From positions 1-64,000 of the forward strand of contig JADGJL010000025.1 of assembly GCA_027600665.1 (NCBI GenBank): DNA of 64,000 nucleotides, in the 5' to 3' direction. Made by a program: the position numbers and the translations under genes. The notes under the pieces are model-generated. The model saw only the letters and a program-made list of their open reading frames with translations. It was not told the origin of the DNA and made no database searches. The DNA comes from Irineochytrium annulatum (Eukaryota > Chytridiomycota > Chytridiomycetes > Chytridiales > Chytridiaceae). Of this stretch, positions 19,406 to 31,510 are shown in pieces (positions within the stretch are counted from its first letter, which is position 1; the number at the start of each line of letters is the position of its first letter).

Positions 19406-22400
19406 ATGTCGGACGGGAGGAGGGACCTCCCGCCGCCTGGGAACTCAACGTCTGGCCATCACGGGGGCCCCGGCGGCGGCGGGGGTGGCTCCAACCACGG
19501 CGGGTCGGGCTCGTCACAGCTCTCAGGACCGCCCATGACTTCGTCCAGCGGTTCGCATTCCTTTCCGTCGCTTTGTATTGAACCTGCGTCGTTGCCCTCT
19601 TCCCTCTTTTTAACATGGGTCAACGCTCCTCCGCAGGCCACAACCAACAGCAGCATCAACAGCAACAGCAGCATCACCACTCCCGCGGAGGCCACCACTC
19701 GGCTCACTTGAACCACTCCAGGTTTTACAACCCGACATCGCAGCACTCCTCGCCGAGGCTCGCCCACGGCCCGCACAACCACAACCTGCACTCGCACTAC
19801 CATCCGCCGCCGTATGCCCAGGGTGGTAGCGGCGGTGGCCCTGGGCCTGGGGATGCACGAGGCGGTGATAGGGAGAGGGACGGACGCGACACCCGGGACT
19901 CGCGTGGCGACCGGGATCGGGAACGGCCAGGTGACGTGAGGGATGCTCGGGAAATTGCGAGGGAGCGGGACCCGGAGCGCGTTGAATACGGGAATGGGCT
20001 CTCATCAGGTGGCGACCGGGGCGATGGGCGGGAGCGCGATATTCTCCGGGACCGGCCGCCGCCGCCACCTCCACCAATATCGTCGCACGAGCCCGTGGGC
20101 ACGTTTCTTTCTACAGGGCGGGACAGGGAAAACGGAGGTGGTGGCAGCAATGGGTCATCCGGACACAGAATGGATCCGACTGGGCGGTCTGGGGGGTATG
20201 AGAGGCCCGATAGGGCTTTAGACCGACTAGGGGGCGGACGGGAGTCGAACGCGAGATGGAAGGAAGGTGGTCCTGGCATGTCGACGGGGCGACCGCCACC
20301 ACTAAGCAAGCGGGATGACATCGGCTCTGGAGGCGGGAACAGCGAGCGACCGTCACCTTCGATGTCGTCGAGCGTGCTAAATCTGCAGCGAGGGGGGGAC
20401 TCGTTTTCTAACAGTCCGCATTCGGACACCAGGGACGCCGGGATTCGGGATCGGGACTCTCGAGACTCCCGGAATCGAGATCGGGTGGATCGGGACCTTG
20501 ATCCGCGCGATGCCCGGGAGCGGGGTGATCGAGGCGACCGGTCCAATCACCCGTTCATGCTCCTAGACCACGGACCCGGACCTAGCGGGAGGCACCTCCC
20601 GCGGACCGGGTCCAATCTGGGCCCAGCGAACGACGACCGGCCAATGTTGAACGCGTCGCCTACGCTTTCGTCATCATCGCATCATCACCACCCGCCACCA
20701 CCTCCACCGCTCTCGATGGGCGCTTCCGCCTTTTCCGATTCGCTGCCGCCGCCGCAAATGATGCGGGAACAGAGGGATATGAGGGATCGGAGTAGCGCGG
20801 GACCGCCTCCGCCGATGCCGCTGCCGAGGGGTTCGTATCTGGGGAGAGGTGGGCCGCCACCCGGCGACGAGGCATGGAATGATGATGTCGCGGCGGGACC
20901 GCGGTGGCATGGCGACCCGAAGCGAGATTATGATTTGAGAGGGGTACGTGTTTGCCGCTATCGAAGGAGTTTAACGTGTTATTTAAAATTTTCAGGAGGG
21001 CTGGGAGCCGAAAAACGGTTCAGGTTTCTTCCGCCCCCCACCGCAAGCCCCGATGGGCCGTCGGGGATCCGTGCCGCTAAATCAAGGCTATCCGGGCTAC
21101 GGCGGCCGCGGTGGTGGCCATGGCGGCAACTTTGAACCGCGGATGTGGCCGCCACCGGGTCATCCATACGCGCATCCTGGACCGCCGCGGCACGACCGGT
21201 TACCTCGGTGGGGCGAGGGCGGGAAGGAGCCGCCTGGACCCGAGCGCGGTCGCGGGCCGTGGATGGGCCCGCCGTCGGAGCGGGAGATGCCGCCGTTACC
21301 GAGCGGGCCGGGATCCGACGGGATGCGGGATCATCGACCCGGAGTGGGTCCTCCACCCGGTGGCAGGGAATGGCTCGAGAGGGAGAGGGAGCATGTCGGG
21401 AGGGAGTGGGCTGAGCGGGAGCGCGACGGCGGACGGAGCGTCAGCTTTGGAGGGACAGGGCCTCCGCCTCCGGGACCGCCGATGGAGGGGCCGATGGGGC
21501 CGATGGGACCGAACGGACCGGGATTGGGGAGGGATCGGCCGGTGGAGAGATATCCGGACCGGGAAAGGATGCGGGATGACCACATCAAGTATGTCACATC
21601 TGCTACCAACTAATGTAAATGCCAACTCGAATTACTGTAGGCCCTATCCCTCACATCGTGGATCCATGTTTGACGGGGCCCCTCGGTATGCGGAAGGATA
21701 CGGAGTCCGGGATCGTGCAGGTGTACGGGATGCGGATGGACGGTCCCCCGGTCAACCCCCATATGACCGGAAGCTCTCATCGGCGTCGATGTCGGACATG
21801 AGGATGACTTCGATCCCGGACGCGGAGATAAAGGCGGAAGCCGCCGTCGGGGCTGTGAGGGGGAAGTCAGTCGTAGACGAGGCCGAAACCTGGAGCCAGC
21901 GGCGGCGGCGGGCGCCTTCCACCAGTGACCTGCCCGAGCAGATGCAGGAGGCGCACGCACGAAGAGGGGGGCCGCCAGAAACGTCGCCGCGGAATGCTAT
22001 CAAGGGGACTGAGGCTGTGCCGATGGTGGCCTCGCCGCGGAATAGGCCGTCGGAGCCTACACGGACGCGCTGGGCTCCAGAGATCTCGCAGCGCAATGAT
22101 GAGACACAGGCGGACTCGGCGCCGAGACGGACAATGCCGGATAGCGCGTCACGGAACCGCGTAGTACAGCCGGATGCTAAGCGGATGCAGCCATTTCAGG
22201 AGAGTTCGCCGCGCATTTCTGCAATTCAGGCGGACTTTGGATCGACACTACCAGTACAGGATGGATTGCCACGGGATGGCGCGATGGACGTGGAATCTGT
22301 ACCTATGCAACCGGCGCAGGACGGATCGCCACGATATTCTGCACCGATAGGGCCAGCAGATGAGAAATCGCCACGAAGTGCTGTAATACGTGCTGAACCT

Positions 22401-25400
22401 CCACTTCCAGGTACAGTGAAAAGGGACATGTTGCTAAAGCCGCTAATCTTTGACTACAGATCCACGCCAAACAGAACAGACTGCTATAAAGCAGTCAGAT
22501 CCGGTGCCTATGGAGTCAATGCAAGAGGAATCCTCGAAGGAAGCGATTTCGGTACTTGCAGAAGATACCGCCCCGCCAACTGCAATTGACCTTGAGTTTC
22601 AACCCGAACCTAAGGCGCTCCCCGTACCAGCGCCCACGCCTGAGCCCACACTCGCAGCCCCAGCTCCAACACTGGCATCAGAGCCAGCAATGAAGATGAC
22701 GGAAGCTCCTCTAGCTAACGTCACGAAGGCTCCTCCTCTGTCCATAATCACCCCACTCAAATCGGTCGTGGAGCAGTGTGGGCTCGAGGCTGTTCGGAGG
22801 CTTAAAGTCGAGCCTATTGTTACGAAGCTCGAACCGGAGGATTTGTCCTTAAAGGACGTGAAAGGGGAGCCGGAGGACGACTCGGCGAATGCTATGGATG
22901 TGGATGGGGAGGGTTTAAGCAAGGAAGAGGAGGTGCCCATGACGGCCTGCTCGAGCGAAGAGCTACTCGTTGTCACCCCACAATCACCGTCCGCCGAGCC
23001 TTTTAACGACGAGATGGAAGATGTTCGGCAGCCTCGACCCCATATTCCTTCACCTGTCGCCGCATTGATCCGGCGGAGCGTGACACCGAAGCCGATCGGA
23101 ACAGTCACAGCTGCAATTCTCGGCAAGGCCAGTATCGTCTCATCGCCTCTTTCCCCCACTTCGACTGCTACTTCCTCCACGAACATTTCGCCCATGCGGA
23201 ACAAGAACGCCAAGGCCCCCCTCGATCTCTCCGTCGCCGACCGGATCGTGAAGGAGAACCAACAGATGGCGAGGGAGCGATCGTCATCCTATCTTCGCGA
23301 GCTCGCATACGCTACCCACCCGCTCCCGCTCCGGATACGACGAAACGTCGAGGATTACGACTTTTACCACGATAACATCCGGCGCCACGCGGCCATAAAG
23401 CCGCTGCTGATTAAATACATCGGCGCGCGGATGAAGGAGCTTCACGATAAGCGAGTCGGGCTTCAGAACGAGTGGAAGGAGAAGTACGACGTGTGGAAGC
23501 GAAATAGCGAGAAGCTTGAGGGTCGGCAGGCGAGGAAGAAGAAGGCAGTCGACAACGGACCCGTGCTCCCGGCCGCGGTTTCCGCCGCCGCAAAGCTCGA
23601 GCTGCAGCAGCAGCAGGAGGGCCTTGGGAAACGGGCTATGCTTCAGCAGCAGACGCAGTCGATCTCTGGAGGGCGCCCGACGCGGCGAAGCAATATGGCG
23701 AACTTCACGAGTGACGCCGTCAAAAGCGAGGCGGAGTGGCAGGAGGTCTTGGCGATGATTGCGGCAACCGAGAGCAGCGGGATCGCCTCTCGGGAGGCGC
23801 TCCAGGCGTCGTTATGTGTGGTGGACCCGCCTATGCTGATCGATCCCGTCGAGAAGAAGATCTGGACCTTCGAATCAACGAACCAGCTCGTTTTGGACCC
23901 CGTTTTGGAGCTCGGGAGAGACAACCTGAAGCTCGAGATGAAGTGGAACGAGCAGGACCGGGAAATGTTCCGGGTGAAGATGCTGCAGCACGGCAAGAAC
24001 TTCCCCAAAATTGCGGCCGCCCTTAAAACGAAGACAACGCAGGATTGCGTTCAATACTACTACCGCGAGAAGCACGCGCTGGGGTTCAAGCAGCTGCTTC
24101 GCAAGGGCGGCCCAGGAGGCGGTAGGGGCATTAAACGAAAAGGCCCAGCCATCACGGCGCCCGTCAAGAAGAGCGGTGGTGGGAAGGAGCCGACGCTTCA
24201 GAAGGCGAGGGCAAGTCTTCTTGGCCGGGATGGGATCGTGAAGACCTCGAATAAGGGCAGCGAGATCTCGCTCCTTGGGAGTGGTGTCGGGAGCGACGAT
24301 GACGCCGAGGAGGACGATGGCACCGGTCTGCGGAAGAAGCCGAGACTCGAGGAGAAGGTGGCCGAGAACTCGGCAAAGACGCGATTGGCGAGGCGGCAGA
24401 TGAGGGAGAAGCAGCAGCAGCTTCAACTGCAGCAGCAGGAGCAGGCAGCAGCGCAGACAGATGCGCCAGATCAAGCTGCGGATTCCGCGTTGACGAACCA
24501 CGTTATTGAGAAAACCCAACCGCCGACCCCGAACGCCGACGCGATTGCCCGAGGAATGAAGGACGAGGCATTTGGCGTTCCTCCGACGCCGTTGATGGAC
24601 ATTATCGGAGGTGGCGGCAGTGGTGGGGGTCATGCTTCTTCGTGGTCCATGGATGAGAAAAGTAAGGCCCTTGACGCAATCTCGAGGTTTGGGAAGGACT
24701 TCGTCGCCGTCTCACAGGCTGTCGGCACGAAGACGGTTGACGAGTGTAGGGAGTTCCACCAGCAGTACTCCCTCAAGCTTAAGCTTGACCCTGGCCAGGA
24801 CGGCGCAGGGGGTGGGGGTTCGAAAAAGAAGCCAAAGGGCCCGAAGTCACGAAACTCGGCGAAGTCAAGCGCGGCGCCGGTGGAGAAAAAGGTCGGGATC
24901 ACGCGACCGAGGAGAGGAGTTCGGGGGGAGGAGCCGGGTGATCAAGAGGAGATGGCGGACGAGGACGCTGCTGACGGTGTGGTGCCGATGGAGGGCGTTG
25001 ACGAGCAAGTGAGGGCGGACGGCGTGCAGGGAGACGATTCGAAGAAGTCGAAGCGGAAGAAAGCGAAGAGGAGACCAGACACGCTGGCTATGGGCGGGAT
25101 GGGGATAAGTTCGGAGGCCTTACCAATAATGAGGGAAGAGGAGGTGTATGCGATATCGAACGAACATCTGTCTCCATCTATGAAGATGTTAGATGGAACA
25201 TCTCCACCTGCGAGCAGGAAGACGGTCTCCTATTGGTCAAAGCACGAGAAGGACTTGTTTGAGAAGGCGATTCGGTCTTGGGGAAGGGATTGGGAGCAAA
25301 TTTCGCGATATATCGTCACGAAGTCTGCAATCCAAGTGCGGAATCACTATCACAACGCGAAGTCGGCTTTTGACGAGATCATCGTTGCAGCTGGATTCTC

Positions 25401-26511
25401 CGTTCACGAGGAGGATCCGCCAATCTCGGGTGATCACGAGCCCGGCGATCATCGCATGATGATGGATCCGAGATCCGCGGATATGTACCGCCAGCCTGCG
25501 ATGAGCATTTATGGCATCCCGCAGGCCCACGCGGAGCCAAGGCGGAACCCGGGGGTCGCGATGCTGCTTAATAGCAACGAGTACGAAGAGGGGCGGTATC
25601 ACGGCCAAGCTCCTCATTACAACCCCCAGCAGGGCTACGTCCCGCAAGGTGGCACTAAGTCGCCTCCAGTCCGTCACGACCGCATGCCCTCGTACATGCA
25701 GCAACCGGTTATGTACAGTGCGCCGCATCCGTCCTCCGCTCCCTTCCAACCCATTTACGCCCGCGACCCCGTCCCCATACACTACAGCCATCCGCAGGAG
25801 TACCCTGGCGCCTCGTACAGTCTAACGCCATACATGGATGTCATGCGCGGGCCGCAGCATCCACCCCAGCACCCGCACACGATCCATCCCCAACATCAGC
25901 AACCGCAAAATCACCCCCATGCTCCGCAGCAACATCATCCGCAACAGCAGCAGCAGCAGCAGCAGCATGCCCAACATCACCACCATCAGCCGCAATACCA
26001 ACCGCACCGCCCGGCGCAGCCCTCCAACCCGCCGCCTCCGCCGCAGCAGCGCGTATATGCATATCAACAACATCCGCCCCCGCAGCAGCAACACCAGCAG
26101 CAGCATCAGCAGCACCCGCAGGCTCCGCCTCAGCACCACCACCCGCATCCGCAGCAGTCAGCCCGGCCCATGTACGCGCCCGTAACGTACCAACCGCAGG
26201 TGCCGCCTCAACAACAGCAGCAAGGTCACCCTCACGTGCAGCAGGGGCCGTCACCTTACCCGCACGACTACACCTACCAGCAGCAGCAGGCCCACAGGAC
26301 ACCGCACGCTGGGGGGCAGCCCCAGTCGCCGAGGATGCCAATGGCGCCGCCTCCAGGACCGGCGCAGCAGCAACAACAGCAGCCGCAGCAACCGCACGGC
26401 GCGCATCCGTTGCAAGGGTTGCCGGGGTCACAGCCACCGTCAGGGGGGCAGCCCCCGCCTCCGAGGGCGATCACGCTGCCATCGATTCACAATTTAATTT
26501 GGCAGGAGTAG
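19406..26511 (+). CDS. SANT-domain transcriptional corepressor, Snt1/NCoR-SMRT type
   Basis: Predicted 2,296-residue nuclear protein. Exons 19406-19574, 19637-20943, 20996-21588, 21641-22410 and 22460-26511 join in frame. The N-terminal third is disordered: Gly/Pro/His-rich with long Arg-Asp/Arg-Glu alternating tracts. Three SANT/Myb-like domains follow: about residues 1439-1490 (KWNEQDREMFRVKMLQHGKN), 1673-1722 (SWSMDEKSKALDAISRFGKD) and 1868-1917 (YWSKHEKDLFEKAIRSWGRD). A conserved helical stretch before the first SANT matches the region that holds histone deacetylase in NCoR/SMRT and yeast Snt1 (Set3 complex). The C-terminus is a Gln/His/Pro-rich tail. SANT domains are certain; the Set3C-like deacetylase complex role is inferred from family. 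ATG 19406 is the first in frame; a near-cognate TTG exists at 19358. Confidence 0.88.
25859..26430 (+). repeat. CAG/CAN-rich low-complexity tract (polyGln/His/Pro coding)
   Basis: Imperfect CAG, CAA, CAT and CCG triplet arrays inside the last exon of the SANT corepressor, including an eight-codon glutamine run near 25941-25968 and several shorter runs. The triplet phase is kept, so the tract codes throughout. Likely to vary in length between strains. Confidence 0.8.
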
Positions 26512-27013
26512 GGAAGACGTCGAGGAGTAGTTAAGTAAGGTGGATTTTCTTGTGTATGTGTCGATTATTCTGTTAAAGTGACTTGTGCTCCAGTTACCCT
26601 TTGTTTAGTGATTTAATTGCGTTGTACCGCATATGAAGCTGTTTGGTTTTCTGTACACATCCTTTTAATAATACTGGCTTGTTATTGTAAATGTCAAGAC
26701 GTTGTACCCCCCATCATCGAACATGAGTCAGAAGTTTATTCCAATGTTTTTATAAAAGAGTCCTCGAAAAACTCGGTGGACTGCTTCTCCTGTACTTCGA
26801 GCAGATATAACGCTTCGTGATGATATTGAAACATGGATAAAAAGAACAGTCAGACCATTAGTATATTGTAGCACGGCGTAGGGTAAGTTTGAATACAAAT
26901 ATAAATTGAAAATATTCAGTTTGCGTATCGAACGACAACGTATTTGAGGTTACATTCTCGAGAGCCAACGATGGCGAACACTAATGGAAGAGAATATGAC
27001 AAAGTTTCTTCTC
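26512..27013. other. Convergent 3' intergenic region
   Basis: 500 bp, AT-rich, between the stops of the SANT corepressor (plus) and the GH3 gene (minus). It must carry both polyadenylation regions. No gene seen. Confidence 0.5.
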
Positions 27014-29158
27014 TCACCCCCTCACCGCCAACGGCACCTCGCTCGCAACCCTCTCCAGCAACCACTCCCTGTTCTCTTCATCCATGACAACAACGGGCAC
27101 CTTCGTCTGCCCAACCCCACTGTTGCTCTTCTTCACCTTCACCTGCCGAAACTCCAACAGCGTGCCCCTCTTCAAAAACCTCAGCGTGGCCGGCAGCAGC
27201 CTGCCGCCCCCGATGTCCCCCCTGTAGTTCGAGTTACCGTCCTCTAGTACGCGGCAGAGCTCGCGCCGCGCCTGGACGCATTCAGGGGAGTTGGGGTCGA
27301 GCGGTTCCGGGGAGTCAACCTCGAGGAGGAAGCCGAGGGCTTTAAGGGTGTGACGCTGGTCGGCGACGAGGGTGAACTCGACGCGGCCGCCGAGGATGCG
27401 GGAGGCGGCGCGGATGGCGGCGTGAAGCTCGGATTCGGTCACCATAGCCATCATCAGCCGAATCGCCATGCTGAAAAGAGAAGCAACGCGGTTAAGATGT
27501 TTCCACGCGTTCGTGCGAAAAAGAAAAAAGTTAAGAGACTTACTTTTTCCGCTCCCTATACCGCATCAACGGCTGGCCGTCGACGGGATCAAACCCGGCG
27601 ATCTCAATCACGTCTCCCAGCCTGTATCTCCAAAACCCATCTCTTGTCGTCAGGACGATCTCGTACCGCCTCCCTGCCTCGACCTCATAGCTCCTCACGA
27701 CATCTGTCGGCGCCACCGCGGGTTCAATCTCGACCCCATTAGCATCCAGCTCGCGCTCTTCCTCCTCCTCCACCACAGGTAGGTACTCGATCAAATCGTC
27801 CGATCCCACCACCTTGTAAAGGTTCAGGTCCTTGTTGTTAAACGGCACCCCGATGACGCACTCGGACGCCGAGAAGCCCACAGCTGACAACTCCACATCG
27901 GGCCCAACGCAGTGCCTGATGACCGGCACGACTGTCTCAAACGTCCCGGAGCACGTGCACGCGACCCTCGCCAGCCTCGGCCAACACCTCTTCATCCACC
28001 CCTCACTCCTCACATCCAATGCCCTCAACTCGCCCGCGCGCCCCGGATCCGCTTTCCAATGCAGCATCAGGTCATCCTCGACGTCCTCAATCCCTTCCAG
28101 GGCTGGGAGGCAACCCTCCTCGATGGAGATGACGAGCATGTCCCAGTTGTCCTGCATCAGCTTGGCGAGGTCGCCGAAGATGGTGGCGAAGACGGTGTTG
28201 ATGAGGGTGAGGTCCCGGTCCGAGATGGCGAAGAGCGCGTTTAGGAGGAGGACAGTGCGGTAGTTGGACACGTAGGCAACGGCCATGGGGACGGCGGACG
28301 TCGGGGACTTCATCTTGCGAATGAAGGCGTCGTACTGTGAACAGTATTGCCGTATTATTAGTAAAGCTCCAAACGCGGTAGGTAGAGAGAAGTGAAGTCA
28401 TGTTGTTTTACCTCGACGGGCAGCTTGCGCGCGATCCGCACAGCGCCTGTTGTAGCGACGCAGACGGGGAGAATCCGCTTGCTCGGTGGCACCACGGGCG
28501 CACCGTCAGCCGACTTGGACGCAGCCGAGACGTCGTCGACGCATTCCAGCAGTCTAGAGTACTTCATCGAGAACGTGACAAGACTCTTCCCGCCCTCATC
28601 CTTCGGCTCCCCGTTCTTGATCATGCGATCGTACTCCTCCGAATTCGCATGCACGTATTTCGGGAAGAACTTTGGGCTTTTGTTGGACGTCGCGCTCGAA
28701 TGGGCGATGTAGTAAGGGAGGCCGGGGCTGAGGAGGTTTTCGCATTTGGACTGCAGGCAGGGTGAGTCGGCGAAGAAAGCGTCGTGGATGAGGGACTTGT
28801 AGTCGTCGTATGTCGACAGGGGCACGGAGGAGCTGAAGAGGGAGTTCAGGCGCGCGTCGGCGGACGGATCCCGGGGTCGATCAGGCGTCGTGGCGGTCGG
28901 AAGTTCGTCCTTGATGGCATTACGGAAGCGGGAGAGGAGGTTGGAGGATTGGAAGTACTTGCAGGGCCCGTTGAGGGAGACGAGGTGGCCAAGCACGCCC
29001 TCATGGCGGGCAACCAGTTGAGAGCGGAGATCGGGGGTCAGGGCCGACAGGAAGGCGCCGTCATTGCCGTCGCACTCGAGATGGTCCGTGTTGGTGTTCG
29101 CGATCCCAACGTGACGCGCGACGCCGACACCGTTGCCGTTCACGGTGGCGTTGTCCAT
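27014..29158 (-). CDS. GH3-family acyl-adenylating enzyme (auxin-responsive GH3 / JAR1-like fold)
   Basis: Exons 28412-29158, 27544-28334 and 27014-27470 join to 664 residues. The product has the course of GH3 proteins of the ANL (firefly luciferase) superfamily: an N-terminal helical part with CKYFQSSNLLSRFR, an AHSSATSNKSPKFFPKY block matching the phosphate-binding SSGTS-x-x-x-x-K-x-x-P motif, a central region with GFSASECVIGV (the second ATP-binding block), and TRDGFWRYRLGDVIEIAGF near the C-terminal domain, matching YRxGDV. In plants GH3 enzymes join amino acids to acyl hormones through acyl-AMP. The substrate in a fungus is unknown. The upstream frame reaches a TTG at 29179; ATG 29158 is preferred. 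The fold assignment is strong, the reaction is inferred. Confidence 0.86.
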
Positions 29159-30001
29159 ATGGATCTGATCTTGGGTCAAGATGCCGGTTCGACGATGAAT
29201 TTGATCTGCAGAGCGCTTCGATAATGCCAGTGCAGCCGTTCGTTGTAGCGTCGTTCGCGACCATCCTGCCTTGTTAAAGGTTGTTGAGATGTAGGCTAAT
29301 CACACGTCAGCCCCCTCATTCTGGACTCCACTCTTTCGGGGGCGTATCGCGCCGTGATGAAAGCCTGCCTTCTCCAACCGGAATCGGAGATCTGCGTCGT
29401 TCCGCATCGCATGCGAGAGGCTGGCGCCAGACGGAAGCGGGCGACCAGCTTGATCCGTCTGGCAGCTACCTTTTTTTTTTTAATTCCTTTATCCCGCTAG
29501 CTCTCCGCGCCTCAAACCCACGCGCGCAAGCCGCCATCGGGAGGGCGGCCGCTCCCCCTGCTAACATACGATATTCTCTTTCTCTTTTCTCCCAGGCCTA
29601 ACGATTTCTGCTGGGGAACTTCGTGAACTTTGTTTGGGGCAATCTCCTGGCTTATCCGCGAAGCCGACATCGCGAGAGAACTCTGAGGGGTGCCCACCAA
29701 TACTTTCGGCGCCGATGCTGGCATTCTGGCTTACAGTCGCGTTGGCCTCTCAATCGCCAGTTATTTACTGGCCGAGTATTTCAATTGAACTAGATTTCAA
29801 TTCCAAATTATTAATTTCCTCGGTGGTGCTCGCATGGTAGGATATCTCTGATGCAGCCAAGGTGTAATGGTGTCCGAGTCCAGTGAACGAAATGCGATTC
29901 GCCAAGCCACTACCTGTGGGTATTTCAATTTGTCAGGATCCCCAGCATCACCTCCTCATCCTTGTCCCTCTCTTACATCACACCATCGCCGTCCATCCAT
30001 C
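29159..30001. other. Divergent intergenic region between the GH3 gene and the DUF427 gene
   Basis: About 0.84 kb acting as upstream region for both genes. It contains a run of T at 29471-29481 and otherwise unremarkable DNA. No coding signal. Confidence 0.4.
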
Positions 30002-30536
30002 ATGCCCCGTGCCGAGTTCAATGGCGTCGTGATCGCGCAGACCGACAAGTTTGAGACCGTGGAAGGTACGTTGATTCGGTTCTGCTCATACATCGTGATG
30101 CTCGTCGCTTACAACTTTCCTGCACACCATAAGGCAACATCTACTTCCCGGCGGACAGCATTAAGCGGGAGTATTTCAAGGAGACGCCCACCAAGACCGT
30201 CTGCGGGTGGAAGGGGACGGCGTCATGTGAGTATTTACGTGTTGGTGTGGGATGGTATCATGCCCGTGAGGATGGCTGCGCGTTGGCTTTGCTCACAAAT
30301 CTCGCAATTTAATATTGCGGTTTTTGCTGTGCTCTGTGGGTGCTGGAGGGCCCCATATCTCTCGTGCGTTGCAGTCGATTACTGACCATTTTGTTTTTCT
30401 CGACACAGACTATACCGTGTCTGTCAACGGGCAGGACGCCGTCGACGCGTGCTGGTACTACCCGACCCCCAAGGACGCCGCTGCCAACATCAAGGGACAC
30501 GTCGCGTTTTGGAAGGGTGTGAAGGTTATCCCGTGA
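30002..30536 (+). CDS. DUF427 domain protein
   Basis: A 94-residue protein made of three exons (30002-30065, 30134-30226, 30409-30536). The single domain is DUF427: V-V-I-A-x-[TS]-D-x-x-x-x-V-E-GNIYFPADSIKREYF near the N-terminus, then VCGWKGTA, and a final NGQDAVDACWYYPTPKDAAANI with KGHVAFWKGV. These blocks, in this order and at this length, define the family, common in bacteria and fungi with no agreed biochemical role. The second intron is 182 nt, long for this locus. Family assignment is confident; function unknown. Confidence 0.92.
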
Positions 30537-31510
30537 GGCGGGCGTCTTAGGGCTGTGTAATATTTAGGAGGGATTGTGTGTGAATAAACAGTATAGGCAA
30601 TTATTGCAGGACTCGAGGTGAATTATTTGATGCCTGGCCTGCAGCATGTACCAGGGAGCCAAGGTTTCTCGCCACACGGCTGACTAGATTTACTCTCTTG
30701 CGCACCTCCTTGTGCGAGTCCATTTTAATATGGGAGGGAACATGATGCGAAGGAGAGTCGGCACCTCGTCCACGGCCTTCGCGTTATTCTGGGTCTCGAG
30801 CCCACTCTGACTTCGGCCCCCTCTCCACCTGTATCCTTTCACTTTTAACAGCAGGACGTGATGGAAGACGTCGGTTAACTGAAAGACCAGATCAATGGCG
30901 CTCACAGGCGGATATGGCGGTAGCAGTGAAACGACAAGAGATCGTGGTCCCACAGGTTGTTAATAATTCATCGTTGGAGGGGATAAGTATTCGAATCGGC
31001 ATGATAAGATCATAGTGCATATTTTCCTCATATTGTGATTCGAGCCACAGCAACAATTAAAATACTTGAAATCGGGGGGGTCGAGAGGAAAAAGTAAACA
31101 ATAACATTAACCTTCAACACACAATTGCAGAGGTCAGGGGCCGGTCAAATGACTAAATGGCAAAAATAAATCATATTCAATGATATCAATAGAACAAATT
31201 GAGTAGTCAAAACGAAATAAAAGGAGCACTGCCAAATTGGGACGGAGCAATGAGTCGGCTAGCAAACGAGGTCAACGAGGGCCAGCGGTTTCTAGGTGAA
31301 AGACAACGAAAGAGTAGCAAACAAAACAAGGAGCGGAAGCAAGTAATAAGAAGAAAACAAGAATATAGAGTGTGATTACTTATCAATAAATGATTAAACG
31401 TCGGAGACACGTTAAACGCAAATCCCCCCACAATATAACGTCCAGAGAACACGCAAAAACCTCTCCTCCCAACCCACGGCACCCACTCATCACCCACAAC
31501 AAAAGGTCGA
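30537..31510. other. Convergent 3' intergenic region, AT-rich
   Basis: Nearly 1 kb between the DUF427 stop and the syntaxin stop, AT-rich from about 30960. No convincing gene. Confidence 0.45.

Noticed and set aside
25822..26148. Minus-strand leucine/methionine-rich frame that looks like membrane segments.
   Set aside because: Antisense of the Gln/His/Pro-rich tail of the SANT corepressor.
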